NCBI GenBank assembly: GCA_948470475.1
Contig: OX419337.1
Span: 6,579,574 to 6,643,573 of the forward strand
Length of the DNA: 64,000 nt
Direction: 5' to 3'
Source: Galaxea fascicularis
Lineage: Eukaryota; Cnidaria; Anthozoa; Scleractinia; Euphylliidae
Both the position numbers and the translations under genes were made by a program. Numbering within the stretch: position 1 is the stretch's first letter; each line of letters begins with the position of its first letter. The notes beneath the pieces are model-generated. The model searched no databases. It saw nothing but the letters and a program-made list of their open reading frames with translations, and had not been told where the DNA came from. This document shows, in pieces, positions 10,991 through 24,400 of the stretch.

Positions 10991-11690
10991 ATTTAAAGGG
11001 TATATGACACCAAATTTTTCCTAACCTAGTTCGAAAGAGCTTTCAAAATGATGAAGAACGGCGTTTATTTTATTGTGATAGCACTCTTGGTTGCCGAGTT
11101 ATTCAAGATTTTGATTTATGCAAATTAGGCAACTTGGGACGTCATAAGGTTGACACAAAATGAAGTAAAATCACAAAATATGGAATATCTCTGCAAATAC
11201 TAAGTCTACAGGGTTAAAATTTTGCAGGGTTGATGTGCTGCCAGAACTGTACATTGTGATAGTGGTTGTGCTGTGTTAAGTCCATATTGGCTCACACCCA
11301 CTGACTGAACATACAGAACAAACAGCTCTTCTTGAGGAGAGAAACTCTGATTTTATCCTACCCTTTGGACGGAGAGGACCTGGAGCCCATTGTGTTGCCA
11401 TGGAAATGTCAAAGTGGAGCTTATCCTGAAACTTTGTGATGAGTATAACAAGTGTGCAAAGTTTCAGTTCTATACAGCAAAAGTCTTCAGAGATATTCCA
11501 TTTTTTGTGATTTTACTTTATTTTGTGTCAACCTTATGACGTCACAAGTTGCCTAATTTGCATAAATCAAAATCTTGAATAACTTGGCAACCAAGAATGC
11601 TATTACAATAAAATAAACGTTGTTCTTCATCATTTTGAAAGCTCTTTCGATCAAGCTAATGAAAATTTTGGTGTCATATACACTTTAAAT
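10991..11690. mobile_element. Fold-back element, 700 bp
   Basis: The ends ATTTAAAGGGTATATGACAC and GTGTCATATACACTTTAAAT are inverted. Arms of about 200 bp (including GCAAATTAGGCAACTTG, GACGTCATAAGGTTGAC and CACAAAATATGGAATATCTC) match in inverse. A unique middle of about 250 bp spans 11200-11450. No coding frame; a non-autonomous DNA element. Confidence 0.8.
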
Positions 11691-12347
11691 ATTTTCAATA
11701 CTCGATCAGTCCACTAAAAAGTTTATGTGATCTAAAAAACTCCTAAACTTCTCAACTGATGCAAACTTTTTGCAATCCCCATTTAAAAATTATGGTTGTA
11801 TCCCTGAAAGAAAAAAAGGTCTACTTCTTATTAACTTATCTTTGGAAAAAAAATCGAATAGTTCCGTCAGGTTTTGACGCTCGTTATGCATTATGTTAGG
11901 ATTTCCAGTATGGCTATCCCGAAGGTCCCGACAGTACATGGCCCAGTTGAGCCAAACAAATCAATCTGTGGATTGAGGATTCATTTTTCAAAGGATGTGT
12001 TTCCTTCAGTTAGACTCGGCCGTACTGGCGATTTGCTTGTGGTGACTTGCATTGAGAACTTGGTTACAACAGAAGTAATGTTATAAGCGTTTAAACGAAA
12101 AACACCTGCCTTTTCACACTTACTCGAGGTTCATTTTTCCAAGACGTATATGCGTAGTGATAAAAATAGCGTTTCCAGAGCTTCCAAATTTGAATTTTTT
12201 CTTGGGAGGATACCCCCAGACCCACTAGAAGGTTCCTGCTTTCGGCAATCGCGAGAGTACCTTCCCCCCCTCCCTCCTTTACAAAAAAAACCCTAGCTAC
12301 GGCCCTGTTGTCCATAGTGTTACTACAATTCCAACGCACGGTTTTGA
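11691..12347. other. Non-coding spacer
   Basis: No gene or clear repeat. A 70-codon open frame at 11874-12086 has no recognisable features and was not accepted. Confidence 0.4.
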
Positions 12348-12623
12348 CATAGGCGTACGGGTCGGGAGGGGAAGGGGGGGGGGGGCGTGGAGGGCTGCAG
12401 CCCCCCAAAAAATTTTGGGCAACCTAGATTTTATGGCAGCAAGAGAAATTTGGGCAAAGCCAATTATTTATTTATTCATATGTAGGCCATTGTTAGTGCA
12501 TCGTATGACCCTCGTTTCCTTTCGACCGTTTCGTAAAATTTGGGCAACTTGTAAGAATTTTTTGGGCAAGTGGTTCACCGCCCCCCCCCCCCCCCCTGGC
12601 AAAAAAATGCCCGTACGCCTATG
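12348..12623. mobile_element. MITE with CATAGGCGTACGG ends
   Basis: CATAGGCGTACGG at the left is inverted as CCGTACGCCTATG at the right. Inside are a G-run, a C-run and two AAATTTGGGCAA-type words, so it looks like a deleted non-autonomous element of about 276 bp. Confidence 0.65.
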
Positions 12624-12869
12624 GGTTTGGAAATGTAGAAGTGTGAAAGTAGGCAATTGTAGTAGTGTGGCAATATTTCCCTGGGGAATATTAGACAAGA
12701 ATAACATCGTCATTACGCCCCTGTTACAATATAGGCGACCCACGGTTTTGTAGGTACAGTAGTTGTTAATCGGCGCCGGGAGTTTATTCAGTATAGACTA
12801 CTTCGAAACACAAAGAAAAACGAGGGATACGGGAAATAAGCCACGGGACGATTCTTAATGCGATAGAAT

Positions 12870-13035
12870 GTAACCCTTTCACCCCCATATTGTCCTTACA
12901 TAGATTGCTTATTATGTTAGTTCAGAGAATTTGGTGTTAAATCAAACAATATCCCCTAGCCGTCTTTCTTCTTTATTCTTATAACCTGTCTGCTTGACAG
13001 TGTAATACTATTGCAAGGAGAAATAACTTATTGAA
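12870..13035. repeat. Interspersed repeat (TTGCAAGGAGAAAT family), copy 1
   Basis: It shares the word series TAACCCTTTCACCCC, TTAGTTCAGAGAATTTGG, CTTTATTCTTATAACCTG and TTGCAAGGAGAAATAAC with copies near 41786-41850 (inverted), 51180-51385 and 61040-61215. Ends are not sharply defined. Confidence 0.55.
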
Positions 13036-13182
13036 TATTCTTGGGAGTGATCGAACGAAGGTTACAAAAATGAACTCTTCCATACCAAAACGAAGGCGAA
13101 ACACCGGTAAACACTTACAAAAAGAACCATTTGCGGTTAAAGTTAGTAGAACACCGGACTGCTGTGCGGGAAGTCGGGGATT

Positions 13183-13410
13183 CAAAATTCCATACAAACC
13201 CTTCTAAATTTTTTTTGGGTCGACCCAAAAAAAATTTAGAAGGGTTTGTGTGGAATTTTGCAAGCATAACTGGGCTACATCTCAGAGACAATTTGTCCCC
13301 AAATGCCCATTTTTGGCAAGTAGGCCTCTTGGACATTGTTCTTTCAGAATATCTTGACAAATCCCATAATTTCAGAAATTTCATTTTTATGACGTCATCA
13401 CTTTAGTACT
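13183..13410. mobile_element. Fold-back element, half copy
   Basis: It shares its sequence with the right arm of the complete element at 32243-32612: centre GGGTCGACCC, then AAGCATAACTGGGCTAC, AAATGCCCATTTTTGGCAAG and the end GACGTCATCACTTTAGTACT. The left arm is reduced to about 40 bp, so this copy has lost most of one side. Confidence 0.75.
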
Positions 13411-14838
13411 TTATTGCGGTGTTGGAAATGAAGATTGAAATGTAAACACCTTTTCCATAGCACTGTCAAGTTCTCATTCGAGTGGGAAAGCCTTCTGCGA
13501 CTGGCTGGAATCTTTACCTCTTCAAATTATCTCCTAATTAAACACCACGCATAAGAGCAGGATACAACCCAAACCCATAGAATAACCCATGCGCGGACCG
13601 GTAATGTCTATAATTAAACCTGCAAAGGATAACAGACGAGCAAGAGAGCATGATCTTGGCCAGCAACGGCCAATCAAATCCTTAACGAGATTTAGTAGTA
13701 GTAGTAATGAAGAGTGAGCCAATCGGTGGTTAAGTGCAAAAAATAGCTCACGCTTCTCCCGCTGGGCTAAAAGGAAATGGATATGGTCGCCACGCAAGTT
13801 ACAGGAGTACAAGACTCCAGCCGACATAGCTCTTGGAAAAGTCGAGACTCACAAAACTCCCCACCATGATAAGGTGGTGACCCCTTTTGTACGTCAAGCT
13901 TTAAGCATGTGAAATCCCCCTGAGAAGTCTCCCCACCTGGTTCTCGTGCATTGGATTGCTCAGGCAAGTTACACCGAAAGCATCAATTTGAGCTCACTTG
14001 TAAGGCTATTCTCCTCTACAGAGTCCTCCTGGGTGACCCAGTGAGTCCTCTCCACAAGAAACGGTGAAGAACACGGTGAATCAACTGAACGTGTTCGTGT
14101 TTTAACAATTCTCCTTCTTTTTCCTGCTTTGAATTTCTAAATTCTCAGTCAGCACATCCCATCCGTCAAAAAATGAAGATGTCATGCAAATGAGGACTCC
14201 AGGACAGACAAGTGTTGTGTCTCTCTTCAGCCCTACCTGCCAAGGGACTTTGATGGCTAATGGGAGCTGTGGAATGAGCTGATGATTAATCCTGGCCAGT
14301 ACAAGTTAGTTGATAACTTGCGATCAGGTCTTTCTTTCTTTCCTTTTTTCTGGGTGGGTCGGGGGGGAGGTCGGCGAGGGCGAGGGGAAAGGGAAAAAAG
14401 AACACCCTATTTTAGGGAGCGTAATTCCCAATCAAGATTGTCATCTTGGATTGCAGTGGCAAACGCAACCTGGAGAGAGGGTCCAGCCTACTGAGGAGGC
14501 CCATAGCTGGGATACATTGTGCTGGTAGGAGACAGGTCAGAAGGAAGAGCAGAAATAATCAGCAAAGTTGAATGGCCTTGAAAAAATAGGTCCGCAATGC
14601 GTACATGTGTGACTTACTAGACCACGTGACAGGTGCTCGACTCTCGTGGACAAATAAATAAATCCAATTGTGCCATAATGTGGCTACACACCTTGTGTAA
14701 GCCACACAAGAGACTGGTACCATAAGAGCTAATTTGGGAACTGTGATGGGATTATGGATTCTAAAATCATACACAAGGGTCCTCATTCCCCTTTACTAAT
14801 GATTTGGGAAAAAGACACCAGTAGAATGTAGTACAGTA
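13411..14838. other. Non-coding stretch downstream of the IF1 gene
   Basis: It contains a weak palindrome, CCACCATGATAAGGTGGTG, near 13860 and a purine-rich G/A run at 14350-14400. No open frame on either strand looks coding. Confidence 0.4.
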
Positions 14839-14839
14839 T

Positions 14840-14845
14840 TTTATT
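14840..14845 (-). terminator. Polyadenylation signal of the IF1 gene
   Basis: AATAAA on the minus strand about 155 bp after the IF1 stop codon. Position and spacing fit, but no transcript was seen. Confidence 0.5.
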
Positions 14846-14999
14846 TCAAACGCGACAGTTGTGAAAAACGGCATCAGCGTGCAGAAATGTTTAGTCAATT
14901 TGTATCCACAACTGCACACATTATTTCCATCAATTTCTGTAACACTGCCAAAGCGATAATAAACCAAACAAGTCACACCCAAATCATAAAAGATTGCAA

Positions 15000-17900
15000 C
15001 TACTTCTTCTTTTCATCATCTGAAGACTCATCAGACAGCTTTTCCATTCCCTTCTGGTGTTTTTCCAGTGCTTCACGGTGACGGCGAATGGCCTCCTCAT
15101 GATGTTTAATCTCCTTCTCATGGTGATCTATGGCCTGTTCCAAATGGTTCTTCATTTGCTTCAGCTGCTCTTGCTCCTGTAAATGAAAAGAAATTGATTA
15201 ATCTCTAATATCAACATGCATATTCTCATAACATTTCTTACTTATTTCTTATGTTACATGTAGAGAGAATCTGTATCAATATTAACTCAAATGATCCCTG
15301 GTGACAATTTCCCATATTCTAATGCCCTGTATGTTTGATGAACTAGTGATATGATACAGAGAAGTTAGATGGTGGTCTCTACAGACAAGTGATGGGTTAA
15401 CAGAGCTGTCACTAATTTTTAACATATGGGTACTGTATTTCCTCAATTTAATAATAATAATGATGAGGATTTATATAGCGCTTTTGTCCAAAGGGCTCAA
15501 AGCGCTTTACAACACTTTTAGCCCACTGGGCCCCTCAATGGATCTGAATGATTTAAAATTGATCTGAAGGAAAAACTGATACCACAAATAGGAAGAACAC
15601 CTTTACTTTAGTAACCCTGCAAAGTTTCAGCATATCAGGTGTTATATCAGCTGAGAAAATGTAAGTTGAAATTTGACAAATTTACAGATGTTTGTATGAC
15701 TGGGGGTATGGCATATACCCCCGGTCATACAAACGTCTATAAATTTTTCAGTTTTCAACTTACATTTTCTCAGCTGATACTACACCCGATATGCTGAAAC
15801 TTTGCACAGCTACTAAAGTAAAGGTGCTCTTTCTAGTGCTGGTAAACGTTTTTAATTTTAACTTATTGAAAATTTCGGCTGCCATTTTGGAGAAGGGCTA
15901 TTTAGCCCCCCTGGGGATTATGTTTTCCTTTTAAGAAGGAGGGGGAGAGCCTATTAGAGGTTGGGGCTTGATAAATTACCTCATAAATTTTCACTGCAAA
16001 GTGACAAGAAATATTACAAGTTAATCAGTGTGAACAAATCAATTTAACAGTTTATAGTTCTATAAAATCCAGTATACACTTTATATGACTGATAATTATG
16101 CTCACACAAAACTGGTCCTACTCCAGTAACCTTACATTTTATAGGTGTGAGTGTGTTTGGGAGGGGGCACTAAATAGAGGCTGGAGGTTATAAGAACAAG
16201 TTGGGGGGGGGGGCACAAATAGAGGAAATACAGTAGGTGGCATTGTGCAAAAAGTAGCTGAGGAATCCAGTCATTGTGATAATAAATTAGTCAATTTGCT
16301 GTTTTCTAGGGATTAACCACAAATTTGCAGGGAAAATCCCCAGCTGGGGATTCAAAGTTGAATTGAAAGACAGCCTGATACAAAGCATGCTTTAATTGTG
16401 AGATTAAAAGATTGTGAAAAACCTACCAGTTTTCGGAAGTACTGCTCCTCGTGAACATGTTCCATTTTTCCAAATGCTCCTCCTGCACTCCTGGAAATAA
16501 GATAAACAAATTAACTTACAGATAATGATTGCAACAGCTTGGTTATGAATGTGTAGAATAGGACAGAAAGAAAATAAATGATATTTAATAATAATAATAA
16601 TTAATATTGTTAAAGGCCTTATATATTACCCTCCAGCACCAAGTTCATCACTGAATAAGATAAATGTATAAAGTGTACTTGTATATCACAGATCAACCAT
16701 GAATTACATTTGTTTGATATTTAATATGCCAGTCTATAGCTCTAAAAACAGACACAGCCAACCAATTTTGAAATAACTTTTAGAAGAGAATTTCAAGATT
16801 TTCTTAGCCAGCCAACACATAAAGCAAATCCTTTGCTCCCCAAAATATTTTTAATTCTGCCATTAAAATTATAAATGTTGGGGTTATCATACCTGATGTC
16901 TCCTCCGGCTCCACCACCCTAAAATCGAAAGTTGTATGTAATGAGGCAACTTATTTAAATACTATTTTAAAGATCTGTCTATGGTTTCCAACTGGTTGGT
17001 GAACATAAGCAGCTAAAATTGTAGTAAAATTGTACAGTATATATTTTGGTCAACTAAACCTCCACAATTCCACTCAAAATGGACAGCCTTTCAAAATTTG
17101 TCATCGTCCTTTTACATTTTTGTGGTATACTGCATCTAACTGAAAATTAGACCACTAACAGAGGGTTGCTACACTTAAGTTTTACCCTACAATGACTTAA
17201 TAAAGCATAAAATGTAATACAAGTATGATGCTTCTCTTTTGGTGCTTTCAGTAGTGTTTCTTAACAAAGGAATTAAAATCATATACCGTAGTGTTGTTTA
17301 CAACTCATTTTTGGAGTCCAGTGGCTCAGAGCCACTAACATAATTTCAAACATTGCTTGAAAGACAGTTTCCACAATGTAAGAAACTGAACACATAAAAC
17401 TTCCAAAACTATAGCAATTGTGATTATTTAAATTTACACACTAGGCCAGCACTTGCCTGAGCCCCATAATACTGTATTGGTTTCAAGTTGTAACGCTCAC
17501 TGAAATTGGTGTCTTAGAGGCTAGACTGTTCGGTTTTATATTAAATTTTGATACATGCCCATGGAGCATAGCCATTGGTTTATGTCATGTTCAGTGACAA
17601 TATAATTTGAAACCTTCGTCCACCCACACATTACTAGAACCACGTATCTTACGTCATCTCACCACAATTGTACACAATTTTCCGCTGTGCATAAAGCTGT
17701 GTTTGGAAATAAACGAAATCCAAAATGCAACAATTTCTATTTCTGACCACCTTCAGCAAGGTTAAGATCTTATATTATGTTAATTTTGTACAACAAGTTG
17801 TACATTCGATCGATTCAATACGGTTTAGGGGCTGCTTGTGGTTCAAGAAGCACGTTTCAAAAATATTTTCTCCTTGTCAACATTCTACGAATTGACCTTG

Positions 17901-18186
17901 AGACATAAAAGCTTTTGGAAACCAGAAATTTATGAGATATGATGAAAGAAGGCGAAATGTTTTAACATTCTTATATTTGCTTCAAGCATGTGATAACGAT
18001 AAGATCACTGAAGTCCATGCGAATGACAGACATAAAAGTAAATAGTCAAGTAAAACACACAAAACACGATCAAGTACTTACTCGTCCAGCTCCACCCCCT
18101 TTCTCTCCAACCGTCATCGTCCTAACCTGCAAAAATGGTAAGGAAATCGCTCGTCTAGAAATCGTAGCCAGTAGAAAGGACGCCAT
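15000..18186 (-). CDS. ATP5IF1: ATP synthase inhibitory factor 1 (IF1), four exons
   Basis: Coding exons are 18082-18186, 16893-16918, 16427-16490 and 15000-15176, all with GT-AG borders and compatible phases, giving 123 residues. IF1 binds and blocks the F1 part of mitochondrial ATP synthase when it would run backwards as an ATPase at low matrix pH. The start MASFLLATISRRAIS is a typical matrix-targeting presequence rich in Arg and lacking acids. A Gly-rich linker follows, then the family's inhibitory signature GGAFGKMEHVHEEQYFR near residues 46-62. A His/Glu/Lys-rich helix (residues 66-105) then forms the dimerising coiled coil, and a charged Ser/Asp/Lys tail ends the protein. His residues in the HHEKEIKHHEE part are consistent with the known pH switch. 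Exon 2 is only 26 bp and encodes part of the Gly-rich linker. The gene is divergent from the ORP1 gene. Confidence 0.93.
15433..16233. mobile_element. Tc1/mariner-type non-autonomous element in IF1 intron 3
   Basis: The ends CTGTATTTCCTC and GAGGAAATACAG are inverted and each is bordered by TA (15431-15432 and 16234-16235), the Tc1/mariner target duplication. Internal words such as GGGGGGGGCAC and TAGCCCCCCTGG fit a decayed element of about 800 bp. It holds an AAT microsatellite and a nested palindrome at 15585-15845. Confidence 0.65.
15585..15845. repeat. Nested palindrome inside the TA-flanked element
   Basis: Arms of about 125 bp, including CAGCTGAGAAAATGTAAGTTG and its inverse, meet at GGGGGTATGGCATATACCCCC near 15714. 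It could form a long hairpin and may be a separate fold-back insertion. Confidence 0.8.
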
Positions 18187-18415
18187 TTTGAATCACGTTT
18201 GGTGGGTGATTGTCCGTGAAAGACTGGTTGGTACACGGAAGGGGCTTGGGTTCTAGCACTTTCTTGAGCCAACGGAGCAAAAATTTTGTGGAAGGGATTA
18301 GGATAGAGGAGAGAAAGTGGCGTGAATTTGCGGTCTGTAAAACGCAACCTGTTCGCTCAAACAGAAGATATGGATAGATGACGATGAAAGGTTTACTCAG
18401 TGAGTGAAAAGAGGT
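18187..18415. promoter_or_regulatory. Probable bidirectional promoter between IF1 and ORP1 genes
   Basis: The IF1 start codon (18186, minus) and the ORP1 start codon (18416, plus) are separated by 229 bp and face away from each other. Both 5' untranslated regions and the core promoters must fit here, unless upstream non-coding exons exist. I see no obvious TATA box near either start, which suits a TATA-less divergent promoter. Confidence 0.5.
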
Positions 18416-21400
18416 ATGTCGAGCTCGAGCAAGAGGGAGGAGAATGAGGAGAAACTCTTGCAGTCTTCGCGCAGAGGGGACATCGATACTGTTCTCGTGA
18501 GTACAACTGTACAGACTGAACTGTACAGTTCATGAACAAAATATTTATCAAAAAATATATCTTTGTCATTGTTTTATCTTCGAATTCGGTAGGCAGTTTT
18601 TACAGTTATACCTAAACAAGACTTCAGTTTTTACGATTTATTTTAGCCGTTGGCTATCGTGGTCACAGTTAACCCCAATTCAGATATAACTTATTGCCAT
18701 GGAACACAAATATTCACTCGGCTCAATCCTTGTCTTCCACACTCGTATCTCAGCGGAAATCGTGAAAGCACTTAGTCACTCAGTCGTTATTTATGTTCCA
18801 AATAATGTATTTGTGAAATTGTAAATAAATCACGATTTTCAAAAAAATTAAGTGGGAATTAAGTTTGCTCAAGGTTTTGACCGTTTTAGTTCGTGATTTT
18901 GTCGCGTCACGAGCGAGCGCATCACAATAGTTTTTCAATTCCTTCTTAGCCGGTAAATTTTGACTGAAAGCAAAAAGTTTTCCTATTGAGAAGTTCTACT
19001 CAATCGGCTTGATCTGTTAAGGATCTGTACATAGATCTTCACTCAAACTACGAACAATGTAATTGATTGATACATACAGTATAAATAATTATGACTGTAA
19101 CATGCATGGCAGGATCTCTTCAAAATATTTAGGCTGTATTGTCACGATAAAACCCTTGCTGTTCATGGCTTTTGTAGAAATCTGCATAACAATGGTTCTC
19201 TCTGCATGCATTAATTAGTGTTGGCAAGATTTGAACAACATAGCCCCACATATAAATAAGGTGGCTTTAAAATCTATTAATGCTCACTGATTTTGAAACA
19301 GGGCAAGTATGTCAGTGATGTATGTAAACTCAAAAAAGGATAGGTTTGGTCATGCAATTTTGGTTTTGTTTTGATGTCACCACCCATGGGTAACCATTTG
19401 TGGGTTAAAAGTTATTCCTCTTTTCATTTCGATGAGGCTAGTCCCATAAGACATTCATAATGATATTTACATTGTTGCAAACCTGGGACCAGTTTGCCAA
19501 AATATACATGTACACTGTAGCAATCAAAAAAGGAAAAGATGATTTATTTTCAGTTTGCATGATTTTTTTTTGCAGGTGCACGACTTTTCTTTTCTTTTCT
19601 TTGCCTTTTTTGGCTTTTTGCTTTGGCCCCCTCCACCTCCCAACATCACTTTGCTTATGGCCTGACCCTCATGTCACACACAACAGATATCCTGCTTTGT
19701 ATATGGCATAATTTTGAGTTTTGTGGGAAAGTGGGTAATGTTTTTTATTTGCTATAAACTTAGTGCAGTTAGTTTTAGAATAATAATTTTTTTATGCTGC
19801 TCAATCTTGCATGATTTAAATCTGTTGACTTTAACAAACTACCTAGTTATAGCAAACTGGTTATCACCTGATATTCTGTCCAATTTTACATGATAATTGT
19901 CAAGTATTTGAATGAGTGCTCTCTCAAGTATTAGTTTGAGTAATTTGGAACTGTAGAATAAAACTTTTAAAAGTCCAGCCAATGGCAACACCTACAGTTA
20001 CATGTAAGATGGGATAAGATCATCATTCAAGGTTATGTTGCATTTTTTGTCTGATCTTTACACAGTACTGTATGTGGATACATGCAAGGTCAAGAATTCT
20101 GTAGATTCTAAATTGTAATGATCATTCTTCATCTGATTCGTCATTCTTCTCACAACTGCGAAGATCATTCTTCATTTGATTTCATATCTGCAGTTCACAT
20201 GTCATTTCTTTCATATGCATTTCTCACTTATATATCTTTCACGAAAACATATGAACCCAGAATTGACCTGCTTCCAGCGTCAGAGGCTTCATAGGTCAGT
20301 TGGTAGAGCATCACACTGGAATGGCGAGGTCACACGGGTTCAAGCCCCATTGAAGTCCTGAATTTTTTCAGGCTTCTTTATGCAATTGTAAAAATTGCAA
20401 TCACAACTGCGACGATCATTCTTCATTTGATTTCATATCCACAGTTCACATATGATTTCTTTCATATGCATTACTCAGATTCTAAATTGTTGTGCATGCA
20501 CCCATAAAATGTTCTTATTTTGTTGAAACATTTTTTTCAGAGCTTATTACAGCTTAAGTCACCTAAGAGTGGCTCCAAAAGTGTTGATGTGAACTGTAAA
20601 GGTATGGACATTGTAAATCCATAATTTGTACACCGTACGTTACAGGCTTCTTTTAGTGAAAAGCAAATGTGATGGTCAATAAATCATGGTCAACATTTAA
20701 AGTTTTCATTTCTTCCAAAAGAAAAATTTAAGACTTTGGTGTGTTCTTTACATGAATATCTACATTATGGTATGTGTTAACATATTTCAATACAAACAAA
20801 GCAGCTTTATTGCTGATTCAATTGCCAGTCTGTATGCCAAAGCAGTGTCAGCTTAGAAAGAGTTTCAGGCCAAATATTGACATGTTGCAGCTAAAAATTA
20901 AATTCAGGTAAAAAAATTTTTAATCAGCCCAAAAAAGTCAGTTACCATGTATCTGCAGTTTTCTGACTAACCCTTCAGTTACATTCCTTAATCTTTAAAC
21001 CAGAGTAAAAGGTCGAGACAGCAGAAAGCAAATCGTGATTTTTAAGAAGATTACGACATTTTTAACTTTAAAAGACATGTTTCGATGTTGCCAACATCTC
21101 CTAGTTGTCATAAAGTCCAAGTGACTGTCGGTTTTTCAAATATTATAAAACTGATGATGATGTTGGAAATCGAAACATGTCTTTTAAAATTAAAAATGTC
21201 GTAATCTTCTTATAAACCAGAGTACTGTGTAGTATCAAACTTTGTCCAATTGTCCATCTGGTTGTGGTGTAAACCTTTAAAAACTATGTCTGTCAGACTT
21301 TCAATTTGTGAGGCTGTCTTTGATTGATCCTGCATTTAGGGAGATCTAAAGCCAATCAGGGATGGACTCCCCTTCATCTGGCTGCATACTTTGGCCATAA

Positions 21401-24400
21401 AAATGTTGTGAAAACATTACTGGAGGTGAGGTAGAGGTCATGATTTTTGGGGACGCTGTCACAAAATTAGAGATGTTTGTATGGATTTTGAGCTATGTTT
21501 CTAGGTCTATAACTTGGTCTCTGTTCAACCTAAAAGAATCAAACTTGGTCAAACAACTAATCTCAATGCTATCTTTCATGTGATGGGGTCAATTTATCGA
21601 TTACTTCAAAATTTGAAACTCGCCCCAGTTCTCTTTAGAATTTCGGAATGGCCAATTGGTACCACATTATTACTGGCATACACTGTACTACGTAGACATT
21701 TCTTATGGAATACATTTTACATGACTTATACAGTCAGGAAGTCAATGCTTAAAAAAAAGTGATGATTGAGTTTGCAATTTTGTTCTCTTATTTAGTATGG
21801 AGCTGATGTCAATGCCAGGAATGGAATGGGAGATACTCCTTTGCACCGTGCGGCTTTTACTGGAAGAGCAGTATGTTAGAGTTATTATCTCCCAAAAATT
21901 AATACTTTTCCTTTACAGACCACATACATATACAACTGTACTTTCCATAGTACAGGCTCCTATACATCTGTGTGTCAGAGCTCTCATTAGTACAGGTGTA
22001 GCCAGTAACCAGCTTTTCTAGCCAGTTACTACCAGTAAAATCACCTATGTCCTCTCAGTCAGAAAATCAGTAAAACATGACTTACAGAATCTATAGGAAG
22101 ATTTTTGATCGGCTACTTTCCCCGAGAGACCAGCTGCTAAAAATCTTAATGCCAGCTCATTAAGTAGCACCTTAAGTAGCATCTGCATGTCCCATCATGA
22201 CCTAGGCAAATAGCTGCCTTACCTCACGTCTGAACCACTTCCTTTATGGCCTGAGATATTGATGTGTGTGCTTGTTTTTCAGGAAGTTGTCACGCTCCTC
22301 ATTCAGCACAATGCTGATGTGACAATCATAAACGGAGAAGGCAGAAAACCAAGCCAAGTAACTAACAGCACAGAAGTCAAGCGGCTTATAAAAGGTTAAT
22401 TCACTTTCACCTGACTTTTGTTTTACAAAACAGACAAAGATAAATAAAACACTACAATGAAGCAGCTGAATTAAGAAGAAAGCAACCATGACAACATCAA
22501 AACAAAACAGTTTTGAGACATTCCCTTGATGCCCCAAGAATCTCTATATTGGCTTTTATTTCTTTTGACCCAGCGAGAACTGGGAAACAACATTACTTGT
22601 GTTTTGAGGGTGTCTTAATAAGTAATTTTACAAAATTATCCAGAGGAAGTGTATACTGTTCCCATGGATTGACTAGACCTGCATCCTCAGAATTCAAGTA
22701 CCTCTTATTTATTGTACCAATCCGTAAGATGCAAACTGATTTTCAAGACCCAGCTTTTATGATTTTGTTTTATTACATCCCAACAGACTGTACAAAATCA
22801 TGCCAACAGTGCGCCCTGGTTGATCAAAATCTAGCAATTGCAACATGTAAACACGACTCAACACTTTATATGTCATATACAATCATATCTTGCGGTTCAA
22901 TTTTACCCTTGGTACAAATAATATGGTATTTTCCTTTGTTTAATGTTTATCATCATATAATTATATTTTATTTATAGTACCAAATTACGCCAGAACAAAG
23001 GAAAATACCAATAAATTTGTACCAAGGGTAAAATTGAACCACAACAAAATAAATCATATGCATGGTGACTGGCTTTTTTTTCTGTTTGTGAAGAAGTCAT
23101 TAATATTTCGTTCATACATGCAGTTGAGTTTTTTGAGGTGTTTGTGTGTGTGCTCTTGTCTTAAAGTATTATACTGTTCGTCTTCCATTTTTAACCAGGC
23201 TGACTCAGAGGGTATTTCCAGTGGAAAGTACCCTTAATTTATAATTTTTAGTTTTGTAATTTGCTTTGGGTAAATACATGTAACATCGTTATTGTCTTTT
23301 GAGAAAATTGGAAAAAATGTTTGGTTGCATAGAAATGTATACAGTTTGTATTTGAAAAGATGGCTAGGACTAATGTGTAGTGTTTTTATCCTGATTAAGG
23401 TAGGGGTACATTCTACTGTTGTTTTTGTTGGTAGCAATTTGAAAGTAAAAATTAAGCAGTAACACATTGCATTCTTAATTTGGTTTTCAATGTAAGTATT
23501 TTCATAGCAGTTACACTGTGTCTGCTTGTAATGATCTTTACAATTGTACATTTTTTTGTTTTCTTTTGCAGCTGCTGAAAGAAACCTTCAGCTCAAGTTA
23601 GAAGAACGTTTGTTGTCAGCAGCAAGGGAAGGCGACACATCTGAGTTAAAGAAACTGGTAAGTTTACAGTCAATGTAGGGCAACGTCTGTAGAGACAGCA
23701 ATAGCTGGTGTGGTCTTGTGATAAAATATTACAAAGAGGAAAGAGGTACCTATTTGGAAATAAATTAACAACTGAATCTCATTGAAATTTATTTAATATA
23801 AAAGAAATGTTCAATGTATTTATTTGTTAACAGATGGGGGAACTTCCCATTGGAACTCTAAAATCAGGCTGGCAGTTCAAAACTGACACGGTCATTTGAA
23901 AACTCCCTTTCTGAATTCCTTGATAAGGTCTTGAAAAGTCCTTGATTTTTTCCAACATAAAATCTGTAGAGGTCAAATAAATGTTTTTGTGCAGATTAGA
24001 GTATTTTTTCGTTTTTTGTCGAAGGATAACTTACACACGAAAGCAAAACCAAAATGTGAGCTAAACTGTGAGCCGAAACCAAATTGACCAGTGGTTGACT
24101 GTGTGATTTGAGATGCTCTTGCCGATGTCATATGGAGCTGGTAATTGCGGAGTTGCAATTGTGTTGTAAAAAAAGTGCCCAGAAAGTGTACATTAAACCC
24201 CAAATGGTTAAGCAAGGAAGAATATAAATGGGTCAGGCAAGTAAAAGGTGATTCAACAAAACTATCACTTTAACATCGATGGGCGAGAGTGCACTATGTT
24301 CGCACATGGCAGGAAGGAAACATCAGGCTTCTTTAAGGACAAATGCAACAGCAAGCACTGTGAAGCCATACTTAAGGAAAAAGTTTGTGAGGTTCAGGGC

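Noticed and set aside
13115..13406. Two near-identical open frames on opposite strands
   Set aside because: Mirror translations of the palindrome centred on GGGTCGACCC; not genes.
22513..22977. 154-codon open frame in ORP1 intron 5
   Set aside because: Low-complexity, no recognisable motif, and it ends within a palindrome.
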